DNA from: Paraburkholderia agricolaris
GTDB lineage: Bacteria > Pseudomonadota > Gammaproteobacteria > Burkholderiales > Burkholderiaceae
DNA length: 64,000 nucleotides
Assembly (NCBI RefSeq): GCF_009455635.1
Contig: NZ_QPER01000001.1
Span: 2,976,001-3,040,000, forward strand
Direction: 5' to 3'
Shown: positions 17,492 through 26,749 of the stretch, piece after piece
Position numbering within the stretch: position 1 is the stretch's first letter
How the letters are laid out: each line of letters starts with the position of its first letter
The notes under the pieces: model-generated
Told to the model about the DNA's origin: nothing
Databases searched by the model: none
What the model saw: only the letters and a program-made list of their open reading frames with translations
Made by a program: the position numbers and the translations under genes

Positions 17492-18435
17492 GCGCAGCCG
17501 CATTGCAGGAAACACAGTCGATTCAGGTCAACCCGCTTTCCGCGCATATCGGCGCCGAAATTCACGGTGTCGATCTCACGCAGAAACTGGATGCGCGCCA
17601 GATCGCGGAGATTCGCGCGGCGCTGCTCAAATGGCGCGTCGTGTTCTTTCGCGAGCAATTCCTGACGCACGAACAACACGTCGCGTTCTCGGCACAGTTC
17701 GGCGAGCTGACCCTGGGGCATCCGGTGTTCGGCCATGTCGAGGGCCACCCGGAGGTCTACTCGATCTCCAAGTACCGCAAGGCCACGCGTTTCGAGGGAC
17801 AAACGCTGCAACGCCCCTGGACCGGCTGGCATACGGACGTAACCGCCGCGGTCAATCCGCCCTGGGCCTCGATCCTGCGCGGCGTGACGATTCCGCCTTA
17901 CGGCGGCGACACGCAGTGGACCAGCCTCGTGGCCGCGTATCAGAAGCTCTCCGCACCGTTGCGTGCGTTCGTCGACGGCTTGCGCGGGCTGCATCGTTTC
18001 ACGCCGCCTGCCGGCGCGAGCGGTACGGAGGCGTTTGTGAAAGCCGTCGAGCAACGCATTCTCGTCACCGAACATCCGCTCGTCAGAGTGCATCCGGAAA
18101 CCGGCGAGCGGGCACTGTATGTGAGCCCGAGCTTCCTGAAGTCGATCGTCGGCGTGACGCCGCGCGAGAGCCACGTGCTGCTCGAACTGCTCTGGGAACA
18201 TGTAACACGGCCGGAATTCACCGTGCGTTTCAAATGGGAGGCCGGCAGCGTCGCCTTCTGGGACAACCGCGCGACGGCTCACCTCGCCCCCACCGATATT
18301 TTCGATCTCGACTTCGACCGGCAGTTGTATCGCACCACGCTGGTCGGCGACGTGCCGGTGGGGCCGGACGGCACGCCCTCGGTGGTGATCGAAGGCTCGC
18401 CGGTGAGCGCCGCAGCCGCAGTCGCGTTGAACTGA
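17488..18435 (+). CDS. TauD/TfdA family 2-oxoglutarate-dependent dioxygenase
   Basis: A 315-residue Fe(II)/2-oxoglutarate dioxygenase. The iron ligands fit His115-x-Asp117 (in GWHTDVTA) and His265 (in NRATAHLAP), with an arginine in the C-terminal LYRTTLVGD region for 2-oxoglutarate. TauD releases sulfite from taurine by hydroxylating the carbon next to the sulfonate, and related enzymes act on other sulfonates or sulfate esters. The operon position, coupled by ATGA to a DszA-like monooxygenase and downstream of a sulfonate importer, supports a desulfonating role. Substrate unknown. Confidence 0.9.
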   Translation: MSAAALQETQSIQVNPLSAHIGAEIHGVDLTQKLDARQIAEIRAALLKWRVVFFREQFLTHEQHVAFSAQFGELTLGHPVFGHVEGHPEVYSISKYRKATRFEGQTLQRPWTGWHTDVTAAVNPPWASILRGVTIPPYGGDTQWTSLVAAYQKLSAPLRAFVDGLRGLHRFTPPAGASGTEAFVKAVEQRILVTEHPLVRVHPETGERALYVSPSFLKSIVGVTPRESHVLLELLWEHVTRPEFTVRFKWEAGSVAFWDNRATAHLAPTDIFDLDFDRQLYRTTLVGDVPVGPDGTPSVVIEGSPVSAAAAVALN

Positions 18436-18488
18436 GTACCAGGCCCTCTATCTCCATCTCTTCCCTACCGGGTCCCCCGGAGCTACTG

Positions 18489-19730
18489 ATGACTCTGCAG
18501 GCTTCACCCGTTGCGGCCGCCGAACACCCGGCGGCCGCACCTCGTTCCTATCCACCCGCACACATCATCAGCTCCGACGCTGAGGCAATCGGCATCGCGC
18601 AGAATCTCGCCAGCCGCTTCGCCGTGGATGCCGCGCGCCGCGACCGGGAGCGCAGGTTGCCGCTCGACGAACTGAACGCCTGTTCGCAAGCGGGACTTTG
18701 GGCAATGACCGTGCCCAAGGCCTACGGCGGCGCCCAGGTCTCCTATGTCACGGTCGGGCGCGTGTTCGCGATTCTTGCCGCGGCCGATCCGTCGATCGCG
18801 CAAATCCAGCAGAACCATAACAGCGCCGTGTTCTGGCTCTGGAAAACCGGCAGCGAACAACAACGCTCCCATTTCCTCGGTGCGATCCTGCGCGGTGCTC
18901 GCTTCGGCAACGCCAACGTCGATGCGGGTCCGCAGCCGGTCCCCGGCCCTCGGATGGGCATTACACCGGATGAGGACGGCTATCGCCTGTCCGGCCGCAA
19001 GCTCTATGCAACCGGCGCCCTGTTTGCCGACTATGTCTCGACCATCGGCCAGGACGAACAGGGTCGCCGCATCGTGGCGATCGTGCCCGCAGGACATCCG
19101 GGCATGAACATCGTCGACGATTGGGAGAGTTTCGGTCAGAAGACCACCGCGAGCGGAACGGTCATCTTCGACAATGTATGGGTACCCGCGCTCAACGTCC
19201 TGCCGATTTACCGAAGCTACGAAGAATGGCCGCAAAACGCCATCACCCAGATCAGTCACGCCGGTATCGATGCGGGTATCGCACGCGCCGCCCTCGACGC
19301 GACGATCGCCTTTATCCGGCAACGCGCGTCCAATCCGTCCACCCCGCCAACAGGGCCGATTCATTCCGATCCGTACGTCATCTTCCAGCTCGGCGAACTG
19401 AAGACCCGATTGCACGCGGCCGAGGCGATGCTGGAGCGTGCCGGACACGAGATCGACTTATGCCTCGCCGACCCGCAACCCGACTCGCTTGCCAAGGCGT
19501 CGATCGCCGTGGCCGAAGCCAAGGCGTTGACAACCGAAATCGCGATCCAGGCCGGCAACCAGCTGTTCGATCTGGCGGGCACCCGCTCGACGCATCCGTC
19601 ATTCAATCTCGACCGGCATTGGCGCGACGCACGGGTTCATACCCTGCACGACCCGGTGCGCTGGAAATACGCCGCCGTCGGCAACTTCTATCTGAACGGC
19701 GTCCGACCACCCAGTAGCGGACAGACCTGA
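18489..19730 (+). CDS. Acyl-CoA dehydrogenase-like flavin monooxygenase, SfnB/DszC family
   Basis: A 413-residue protein with the acyl-CoA dehydrogenase fold but the family features of SfnB/DszC enzymes, which oxygenate sulfur using reduced flavin. Supporting marks are TVPKAYGGAQVSYVTVGRVF, DWESFGQKTTASGTVIFDN and the C-terminal HDPVRWKYAAVGNFYLNGV, which is characteristic of SfnB-type proteins. The ATG at 18489 begins the family's usual N-terminus, although a long open frame continues upstream in the shadow of the TauD gene. It closes the first half of the operon; the next gene starts about 300 bases later. Confidence 0.88.
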   Translation: MTLQASPVAAAEHPAAAPRSYPPAHIISSDAEAIGIAQNLASRFAVDAARRDRERRLPLDELNACSQAGLWAMTVPKAYGGAQVSYVTVGRVFAILAAADPSIAQIQQNHNSAVFWLWKTGSEQQRSHFLGAILRGARFGNANVDAGPQPVPGPRMGITPDEDGYRLSGRKLYATGALFADYVSTIGQDEQGRRIVAIVPAGHPGMNIVDDWESFGQKTTASGTVIFDNVWVPALNVLPIYRSYEEWPQNAITQISHAGIDAGIARAALDATIAFIRQRASNPSTPPTGPIHSDPYVIFQLGELKTRLHAAEAMLERAGHEIDLCLADPQPDSLAKASIAVAEAKALTTEIAIQAGNQLFDLAGTRSTHPSFNLDRHWRDARVHTLHDPVRWKYAAVGNFYLNGVRPPSSGQT

Positions 19731-20028
19731 AGAGACCGTAGCCGGAAGTACGCAGACCTGGTTGGGCAGCATCGCCGTCAACGATGAAACGTAACCGGCG
19801 CTATGACACACAGGAGGCACGCTATGGCATGCCTATCGCCGCATCGTTCTGCACCTCGAATGAATAGCAGAATTCGTTGTTTTGCATTGCCAACTCTCGC
19901 GTGATCTACTGCAGACACTTAAGTCCTCGCGCCGTGTGCGCCAGCGGTTGACTGAGCCGCGCACAGCGATTTCCCAGGCCGCTTCATCGAACACACGCCC
20001 CGGCATACGGTCGGCACGGATACTCCCT
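19731..20028. other. Intergenic region, probable internal promoter
   Basis: About 300 bases without a supported gene separate the SfnB/DszC-like gene from the next monooxygenase. The part around 19855-19895 is AT-rich and contains AATTCGTTGTTTTGC (19871-19885), similar to AATTCGTTTTGC upstream of the porin. A second promoter for the downstream genes is likely but no -35/-10 pair is convincing. A frame open from a TTG at 19882 reads into the next gene and has no ribosome site. Confidence 0.35.
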
Positions 20029-21249
20029 GTGACTCATTCAACTCTGACCGCGCCCTCGCCCGCCTCGCCAGCTTCCGCCGACGCGACGCGCGACGCGTCC
20101 CCTTTTGTTCCGGTCCGCTCGCCTGCCACGTTCGCGGATAGCCCCGTCTCGCGCGCACTGGAGGAGCCCCTGCTGCTCGGACTGTTCCTGCCGATTCAGG
20201 CGGGCGGCTGGAGCGCTTCGACACTGGCACGCAGCACCGACTGGTCATTCGACTACAACCTGGCACTTGTGCAGAAGGCCGAGGCGTTAGGCTTCGATCT
20301 CGTCTTCGCTTTGTCGCAATGGTTGCCGAAGGGTGGCTACGGCGGCGTATTCAACGGCGAAGCGCTGGACTCCTTCATGTCGCTCGCCGCGATGACCGCG
20401 CGTACCGAGCGCATCATTCTGGTCGCCACCAGCCATGTGCTTTATGGTCCCTGGCATCCGCTGCATTTCGCGAAGTTCACCGCGACGCTCGATCACATTT
20501 CGAAAGGCCGCTGGGGCATCAACGTCGTCACCGGTCATCGCGCCATCGAGCACGAAATGTTCGGCTGGCACCGTATCGAACATGACCGGCGCTATGAACT
20601 TGCCGCCGAGTTTCTCGACGCCGTTCAGCAACTATGGGCGCAGCCGGAGAACTTCAGCTTCGCGCCCGAGCTTTCCTCGTGGAAGCTGGACAAGGCCTTC
20701 GTCACGCCAAAGCCGCGTTATGGGCGCCCGTTGCTCGTCAATGCGACCGGCTCGGATGCCGGCATCGATTTCGCTGCCCGGTACTCCGACATCGTGTTCA
20801 TCACGAGCCCCGCCGGCTCCGAGATCGAGGGCGCGCTGGCCGCGTTGCCGGCTCACACGGCGCGTGTGAAAGCCGCAGCGGCGAAACACGGCCGCAAGAT
20901 CCGCACGTTGATCAATCCGATGGTGATCTGCCGCGAGACAGAAGCCGAGGCACGCGCCTATCGCGACGCAATCGTCGCACACGGCGACGAGGGCAGTTTC
21001 CACCGTTTCGAAAGCGATGCGCATGCGTGGCGCGGCAACGCGGAACAGCGCAATCAGGCGGCTTCGCGCGCGGTGGGCGGCAACATCTCGATCGTCGGCT
21101 CGCCGCAGCAGATCGCCGACTACATCGCGCGTTTGCATCAGGCCGGCGTCGACGGCGTGCAATTGAGCTTCTTCGATTTTCAGCCGGACCTGGATTTCTT
21201 CGGCGAGCGCGTGCTGCCGCTGTTGCGCGAAGCCGGCTTACGGTACTGA
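20029..21249 (+). CDS. LLM flavin-dependent monooxygenase, SfnG/RutA-like
   Basis: A luciferase-like monooxygenase of about 406 residues. It resembles SfnG (dimethylsulfone monooxygenase) and RutA more than the DszA/NtaA group: STDWSFDYNLALVQKAEALGF near the N-terminus, then TLDHISKGRWGINVVTGH and EHDRRYELAAEFLD. No ATG fits; I placed the start at the GTG at 20029 (ACGGA upstream), which leaves about 45 Pro/Ala/Ser-rich residues before the barrel. A TTG at 19882 is the other option. It is followed after 27 bases by the DszB-like gene, so it may make the sulfinate or sulfonate that enzyme uses. Confidence 0.82.
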   Translation: MTHSTLTAPSPASPASADATRDASPFVPVRSPATFADSPVSRALEEPLLLGLFLPIQAGGWSASTLARSTDWSFDYNLALVQKAEALGFDLVFALSQWLPKGGYGGVFNGEALDSFMSLAAMTARTERIILVATSHVLYGPWHPLHFAKFTATLDHISKGRWGINVVTGHRAIEHEMFGWHRIEHDRRYELAAEFLDAVQQLWAQPENFSFAPELSSWKLDKAFVTPKPRYGRPLLVNATGSDAGIDFAARYSDIVFITSPAGSEIEGALAALPAHTARVKAAAAKHGRKIRTLINPMVICRETEAEARAYRDAIVAHGDEGSFHRFESDAHAWRGNAEQRNQAASRAVGGNISIVGSPQQIADYIARLHQAGVDGVQLSFFDFQPDLDFFGERVLPLLREAGLRY

Positions 21250-21276
21250 TGACAAACAAAACACATAGGTGATCGG

Positions 21277-22335
21277 ATGAGCCAACTTTGGTATACGCGC
21301 TGCCCCGCCCCCACGCCGTTCGGCATTACCGCGCAAAAAGGCTGGCTGGAAGAGGAATTCGCTGCCGACGGCATCGACGTCAAGGCGCTGCAGGATGCCG
21401 ACGACGTGCAGATTCGCCGCTCGCATTTCACGCACACGCAACCCTGGTCGTTCCGCCAGGGCGGCAATATTCCCGCGCTTTGGGCACGTGCCCAGGGCAG
21501 CGACACCCGGTTGATCGGCTTGAGCTGGGTAGATGAATTCCAGGCACTGATCACGCTGGACCGGCAACTCGACACGAGCCCCGAATCTCTTGCCGGACGC
21601 CGCTTTGGCTTCCCGCTCAACACTCGCGCGAGCGTGGTCGATTTTCATCGCGCGACCGCGTTGCGCGGTTTTTCTTCGCTGCTCGGCGTGCTGGGTGTGC
21701 AACTCGAAGACATCGATCTGGTCGATCTGCCGCACACTCCACGCAGCCTTGAAGACGCGAAACCCGCCGCCGATGCCCCGCTCGCCGACTGGCTCGATGC
21801 GCAACGCTCGCACGAATTCGCGCGTGAAGCCGAGGCGCTGCTGCGCGGTGAAGCCGACGTCGTGTTCGTGAAAGGCGCGACAGGCCTCGATATTACCAAC
21901 CTGCTCAACGCCAGGATTCTGGTCGACATCAGCGCCCAGCCCAACCGGGCATTGCATGCGAATAACGGCACGCCACGCCCGCTGACCGTGGATGCGCAAC
22001 TGCTGCGCGAGCGCCCCGACCTGGTCGAACGCGTACTGGCGCGCACGCTGGACACCGGCGCGTGGGCCGCCGATCACGCGGGCGAGGTGGCACAGTACGT
22101 TGCACGCGAAACGCGCAGCGCCGAGCATTGGGTTGAGCGTGCGTACCCGGGCGGTCTGCACCGGCAACTGACGATCGGACTCGACCCCCACGCGCTGGCC
22201 GCACTCGCCGACTTCAAACGCTTTCTGTTCACATGGGGCTTCATTCCATCGGACTTCGATTTCGACGCCTGGGTGGACCCCACGCCCCTTCGCGCAGCGC
22301 TCGCACGACGGCAGGCACTGACCGCTTCGGTTTGA
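21277..22335 (+). CDS. DszB-like sulfinate desulfinase (binding-protein fold, no signal peptide)
   Basis: A 352-residue protein with the SsuA/NMT1 binding-protein fold but no signal peptide, so cytoplasmic. It aligns by eye with DszB (2'-hydroxybiphenyl-2-sulfinate desulfinase). YTRCP places Cys9 at the DszB nucleophile (Cys27), HFTHTQP places His50 at DszB His60, and FRQGGNIP places Arg60 at DszB Arg70 within the RxGG motif. All three catalytic residues and the spacing between His and Arg are kept. DszB hydrolyses a C-S bond to release sulfite. An automatic pipeline would probably call it an ABC binding protein. AGGTGA precedes the ATG. Substrate is likely a non-DBT sulfinate; the three residues make the enzyme assignment fairly firm. 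Confidence 0.82.
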   Translation: MSQLWYTRCPAPTPFGITAQKGWLEEEFAADGIDVKALQDADDVQIRRSHFTHTQPWSFRQGGNIPALWARAQGSDTRLIGLSWVDEFQALITLDRQLDTSPESLAGRRFGFPLNTRASVVDFHRATALRGFSSLLGVLGVQLEDIDLVDLPHTPRSLEDAKPAADAPLADWLDAQRSHEFAREAEALLRGEADVVFVKGATGLDITNLLNARILVDISAQPNRALHANNGTPRPLTVDAQLLRERPDLVERVLARTLDTGAWAADHAGEVAQYVARETRSAEHWVERAYPGGLHRQLTIGLDPHALAALADFKRFLFTWGFIPSDFDFDAWVDPTPLRAALARRQALTASV

Positions 22336-22376
22336 GTCCGCTTCGCACTACTCCCCTTTTTTCACCCAACCCAACG

Positions 22377-24008
22377 ATGGCACATGTCACATCGCAGGCG
22401 GCGCCATGCCGCCGCGGCCAGCATCTGTTCAAGCTCGCATCCGGATGGGCGCTCACGCTCGTCATCGCGCTATCGATCCCGCTATCGAGCCAGTTTGCGC
22501 ACGCACAGACTCGCGGCGGCACGCTCAACTTCATCGTCACGCCGGAGCCGACCGCCCTCGTCGATCTGGCTACCACCGCGACCAATGTGCTGAAGGTCAG
22601 CCCGAAAGTCGTCGAAGGACTGCTCGAGTACGACTTCAAGTTCCAACCCAGGCCGTCGCTCGCCACCTCGTGGGAAGTCAGCGACGACAGTCGTAAATAC
22701 GTTTTCCATCTGCGCCACGGCGTGAAATGGCACGACGGCAAGCCCTTTACTTCCGCAGACGTCGCGTACTCGATCCAGACGCTGAGGCAAGTCCACCCGC
22801 GTGCGAAGACCACTTTCGCCAATCTCACCGACGTCGCAACGCCAGACCCCTACACCGTTGTCATAACGCTGTCGAAACCGGCGCCCTACCTGATCAAGGC
22901 GTTTTCCTCGTCGGAAACGCCGATCGTGCCGAAGCATATCTACGACGGCACCGACGTACTGACCAATCCCGCCAATAACGCGCCGATCGGCACCGGGCCA
23001 TTTCGCTTCGTCAAATGGGTGCGGGGCAGCTATATCGAGTACGTGCGCAACGACGACTACTGGGACAAAGGCAAGCCCTGGCTCGATCGCATTGTCGTCA
23101 AGGTGATCAACGACCCCGCCGCCCGCACCGTCGCATTCGAAGACGGCTCAGCGGATCTGAGCGGCGATTCGCCCGTACCGCTGTCCGATCTCGAACGCCT
23201 GAAAAGCAACCCGAAGCTGGGGCTCGAGACACGTGGTTACGAATTTCAGGCGGGGGTGTCGCGTATCGAGTTCAATCTCGACAACCCGGTGCTGAAGAAT
23301 CCGAAGGTGCGCCAGGCGATCGCCTCGGCGCTGGATCGCGAAGTGATCCGCAAGGTGATCTACTACGGCTACGCGACGCCGCTCGCGAGCCCGATCATCC
23401 CGTCGAATCCCTACTACGACCCCACGCCTACGCCCTATCCATTCAACGTGGAGCATGCCAACGCGTTGCTCGACGAAGCGGGTTATCCGCGCAAGGCCGA
23501 CGGCACACGTTTCGCGCTGACGGTCGACCCATTGCCGATCGGCGATCTGCCCACCCGCACCGCCGCTTACGTCAAATCGGCACTGGCTCGCGTCGGCATT
23601 GCCATCACCGTGCGCAGCCAGGATCTGCCCGCCTACCTGAAGCGGATCTACACCGACCGCGATTTCGATTTCAGCATCAACGGGATGAGCAATCTGTTCG
23701 ACCCCGTGGTCGGCGTGGCCCGTCTCTACACAACCAATAATTTCCGGCGTGGCGTGCCCTTTACCAATGGCTCCCATTACAGCAATCCGGAAATCGATCA
23801 GCTGTTCGCCCAGGTCGCCGAAGAAACCGATGAAGCGAAGCGCAAGGCGTTGTTCTCGCAGATTCAACGCATTCTCGAGCGCGATCTGCCGGACATCAAT
23901 CTCGTGGCGCCGCAGTACCTGACCGTCTATTCGCGCGCGGTGCACAACCATACGACCTCGCCCGACGGCGTCTCGGCCAGTTTCGCCGACGTCTGGCTGC
24001 AACGCTAA
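22377..24008 (+). CDS. Family-5 (peptide/nickel type) ABC substrate-binding protein
   Basis: A 543-residue periplasmic binding protein of the DppA/OppA family. The N-terminus has a Sec-type signal with cleavage near AHA at about 43. Family marks include SPKVVEGLLEYD and HGVKWHDGKPFTSADVAYS. I chose the ATG at 22377 because the signal peptide starts there. No permease accompanies it on this strand; the only matching channel genes in the window are the DppBC-like pair at 31036-33033. It is one of four such paralogues here and probably delivers its ligand to that shared channel. Confidence 0.9.
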   Translation: MAHVTSQAAPCRRGQHLFKLASGWALTLVIALSIPLSSQFAHAQTRGGTLNFIVTPEPTALVDLATTATNVLKVSPKVVEGLLEYDFKFQPRPSLATSWEVSDDSRKYVFHLRHGVKWHDGKPFTSADVAYSIQTLRQVHPRAKTTFANLTDVATPDPYTVVITLSKPAPYLIKAFSSSETPIVPKHIYDGTDVLTNPANNAPIGTGPFRFVKWVRGSYIEYVRNDDYWDKGKPWLDRIVVKVINDPAARTVAFEDGSADLSGDSPVPLSDLERLKSNPKLGLETRGYEFQAGVSRIEFNLDNPVLKNPKVRQAIASALDREVIRKVIYYGYATPLASPIIPSNPYYDPTPTPYPFNVEHANALLDEAGYPRKADGTRFALTVDPLPIGDLPTRTAAYVKSALARVGIAITVRSQDLPAYLKRIYTDRDFDFSINGMSNLFDPVVGVARLYTTNNFRRGVPFTNGSHYSNPEIDQLFAQVAEETDEAKRKALFSQIQRILERDLPDINLVAPQYLTVYSRAVHNHTTSPDGVSASFADVWLQR

Positions 24009-24046
24009 ACCTTTTTCGACTCACATTCTCACGGAATCCGACTCAC

Positions 24047-25096
24047 ATGGAATATAGACAACTCGGCCGCAGCGGTATCAAAGTCTCGACACTCACGCTC
24101 GGCACAATGATGTTCGGCGGCCCGACCGACGCAGCGACCTCGGCGCGCATCATCGATCAGGCTCACGAGCAAGGCGTCAACTCGATCGATACCGCGGACG
24201 TCTACGGCAAGGGCGAATCCGAACGCGTGGTCGGCCGCAGCATCGCCGCGCAGCGCGAGCGCTGGGTGCTCGCCACCAAGTTCGCCAATCCGCTGGACAG
24301 CAGCGACGTCAACGCGCGCGGCGCGTCACGCAAACATATCGTGCGGGCCGTCGAGGCGAGCCTCAAGCGCCTGAATACCGACTACATCGATCTGCTCTAC
24401 ATTCATCGGGAAGATCACGAGACGCCGGTCGAAGAAACCGTGCACGCGCTCAACGATCTGATCCAGGCAGGCAAGCTGCGCTACTACGGTTTGTCGAACC
24501 ATCGCGCGTGGAAGATTGCCGATTTCAGTCATACGGCGCAGGCGCTCGGCCTCGATGCGCCCGTGGCGAGCCAGCCGCTCTACAACATCGCCAATCGCCA
24601 GGCCGAAGCCGAGCAATTGACGGCCGCGCACCGCTATGGGCTCGGTGTGATTTCGTACAGCCCGTTGGCGCGCGGTGTGCTGACCGGCAAGTACGAGCCG
24701 GGTGCGACGCCCGCGTCCGACACGCGCGCGGGCCGCAGCGACCGGCGTCTGCAACAGACCGAGTGGCGCCCTGAATCGCTCGAACTCGCGCGGCGCGTAC
24801 GCGAGCATTCCGAAGCCCGCGGGCTTTCCGCAGGGCAATTCGCGCTCGCCTGGGTGCTCAATAGCCGCTACATCAGCTCGACCATCGCCGGCCCACGTAC
24901 TGAAGCGCAATGGCAGGACTATCTGCCGGCACTGCGTTATCGACTGACTGCAGAAGACGAAGCATTCGTCGACTCGCTCGTCACAAGCGGCCATCCTTCG
25001 ACGCCGGGCTTCAACGATCCGGGTCATCCGTTCTTCGGCCGGCTCCCGCGGCATGGGGCAACCCAGGACGCGCTAGCCGCCGTTCAGCAGGGATAG
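24047..25096 (+). CDS. Aldo/keto reductase
   Basis: A 349-residue NADPH-dependent (beta/alpha)8 oxidoreductase. The tetrad is complete: Asp48 (SIDTAD), Tyr53 (DVYGKGESE), Lys78 (LATKF) and His120 (LLYIHRED). It resembles the YajO/Kv-beta-type group by its LGTMMFGG N-terminal motif. It is embedded between two family-5 binding-protein genes, two bases before the second, so it belongs to the same transcript. It could reduce an aldehyde left after desulfonation, which is what TauD-type reactions produce; this role is inferred. Confidence 0.88.
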   Translation: MEYRQLGRSGIKVSTLTLGTMMFGGPTDAATSARIIDQAHEQGVNSIDTADVYGKGESERVVGRSIAAQRERWVLATKFANPLDSSDVNARGASRKHIVRAVEASLKRLNTDYIDLLYIHREDHETPVEETVHALNDLIQAGKLRYYGLSNHRAWKIADFSHTAQALGLDAPVASQPLYNIANRQAEAEQLTAAHRYGLGVISYSPLARGVLTGKYEPGATPASDTRAGRSDRRLQQTEWRPESLELARRVREHSEARGLSAGQFALAWVLNSRYISSTIAGPRTEAQWQDYLPALRYRLTAEDEAFVDSLVTSGHPSTPGFNDPGHPFFGRLPRHGATQDALAAVQQG

Positions 25097-25098
25097 CC

Positions 25099-26724
25099 AT
25101 GAGCTTCGACCGTCGTCAGTTCCTGCAGACCTCGCTGGCCTTTCTTTCCGCCGGCACCACGGCGGCCTGGCCTGTCCTCGCGAATGCGGCCACGGCTGCG
25201 CCGGCTGGCCAGAACGCCACGCCGTCACCGGGCGGCACGCTCACCTATGCGGTGCCACAGGAGCCGCCATCGCTGTTGTCGCTGCTCGACACCAACACGG
25301 TGATCCGCAACATCAGCGCCAAAATCACCGAGGGCCTGCTGCGCTACGACGCGCAGTTCACGCCGCAGCCGTTGCTGGCGATTGCATGGAGCACCAGCGC
25401 CGACGGTCTCCAGTACACCTTCAAGCTGCGGCCAGGCGTGAAGTGGCACGACGGCGAGAGCTTCACCTCGGCCGACGTGCGCTATTCGATCCTCACTCAA
25501 AAACGTCTCGGACCGCGCGGGCGCATCACGCTCGCCAATGTCGAGCGGGTCGATACACCCGATCCGCTGACGGCCGTGGTGGTGCTCGGCAAGCCCACGC
25601 CCTATCTGATCAAGGCACTGTCCTCGGCAGAATTGCCGATCGTGCCCCTGCATCGCTACGGCGACGGCGATCCGCTAACGAGCCCGAATCTCAATGCGCC
25701 GATCGGCACGGGTCCCTTCATCTTCGACAAATGGGTACGCGGCAGTTACGTGAGCCTGCGCAGGAACCCGAACTATTGGCGCCCGGGCAAACCGCTCCTC
25801 GACCGCGTGATCTATCGCATCGTGCCCGACCAGGCGTCGATTTCGGCCGCGCTCGAAACAGGCGAAGTCGACGCCGCTACCGGCGTGGGCCTGGCCGACC
25901 TCGGCCGCCTCGCGAAACTGCCGCAACTGAAAATCGACGATAGCTACGACGCGTACCTGAATAACGCAGCCTTCCTCGAGTTCAACGTGGAAAATCCGGT
26001 ACTCGCAAAGCCGGAGGTACGTAAAGCCATTGCGCACGCGATCGACCGCAATTTCATCAAGGACAACGTCTTCTACAAACGCTCGAGCGTGGTCGACTCG
26101 CCGGTGCCCGCCGTGTTGGCGAATTACTACGACGACAGCACCTTCCACTATCCCTTCGACGCGAGCGCGGCGAACCGCCTGCTCGACGAAGCGGGCTATC
26201 CGAAACAGGCTGACGGGCAACGCTTCGCGCTCAAGATCAACTACATCACCGGCACCGATTTTCGACGCACCGCCGAATACCTGCGCTCGGCGCTATCGCG
26301 CATCGGCGTCAAGGCGACGATTCTGGACGGCGACCTGCCGGCCTATTTGCGCCGGGCTTATACGGCGCGCGACTTCGATCTGAACCTGAATGGACTCGGC
26401 CGTCTTTACGATCCGACCGTTGGCGTGCAACGGATCTACTGGTCGGATGGCGTCAAGCATCCGCTCATCTGGATCAATGCCTCCCACTATCAGAATCCGC
26501 AGGTCGACGAGCTGTTTCGCCAGGCCGCCATCGAAACGGACGACACACGCCGCGCGGCCGCGTTCCGTCAGATCCAGCAGATCGTCGGCCGCGACCTGCC
26601 GGTGCTGCCGCTCGTCACGGTGCCCGCGGTGCAGGTCTATCACGCAAGGGTTCACAACCTGACCAACAGCATCGATCTCATCGCCGGCGATTTGTCCGAC
26701 GCGTGGATCGAGGCGAAAACCTGA
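25099..26724 (+). CDS. Family-5 ABC substrate-binding protein with Tat-type signal
   Basis: A 541-residue DppA/OppA-family binding protein. The N-terminus FDRRQFLQ is a good twin-arginine signal, with a hydrophobic stretch to about residue 30. The mature part follows the same scheme as the other three paralogues here (KITEGLLRYD, PGVKWHDGESFTSADV), but is the most divergent. The ATG lies two bases after the aldo/keto reductase stop, and the amidase follows after 25 bases. Confidence 0.9.
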   Translation: MSFDRRQFLQTSLAFLSAGTTAAWPVLANAATAAPAGQNATPSPGGTLTYAVPQEPPSLLSLLDTNTVIRNISAKITEGLLRYDAQFTPQPLLAIAWSTSADGLQYTFKLRPGVKWHDGESFTSADVRYSILTQKRLGPRGRITLANVERVDTPDPLTAVVVLGKPTPYLIKALSSAELPIVPLHRYGDGDPLTSPNLNAPIGTGPFIFDKWVRGSYVSLRRNPNYWRPGKPLLDRVIYRIVPDQASISAALETGEVDAATGVGLADLGRLAKLPQLKIDDSYDAYLNNAAFLEFNVENPVLAKPEVRKAIAHAIDRNFIKDNVFYKRSSVVDSPVPAVLANYYDDSTFHYPFDASAANRLLDEAGYPKQADGQRFALKINYITGTDFRRTAEYLRSALSRIGVKATILDGDLPAYLRRAYTARDFDLNLNGLGRLYDPTVGVQRIYWSDGVKHPLIWINASHYQNPQVDELFRQAAIETDDTRRAAAFRQIQQIVGRDLPVLPLVTVPAVQVYHARVHNLTNSIDLIAGDLSDAWIEAKT

Positions 26725-26749
26725 CACTTCATCACGAGCCATTTCAACC

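Noticed and set aside
17358..18488. N-terminal extension of the SfnB/DszC-like protein through the TauD gene
   Set aside because: Open frame only by codon bias; the family N-terminus starts at the ATG at 18489 and the extension has no similarity.
19882..20028. TTG start giving 49 more residues for the SfnG-like protein
   Set aside because: No ribosome site and no family similarity in the added part; GTG at 20029 is better, though the start is still uncertain.
21277..22335. Calling this gene an ABC transporter binding protein
   Set aside because: No signal peptide, and the Cys-His-Arg set of DszB is complete.
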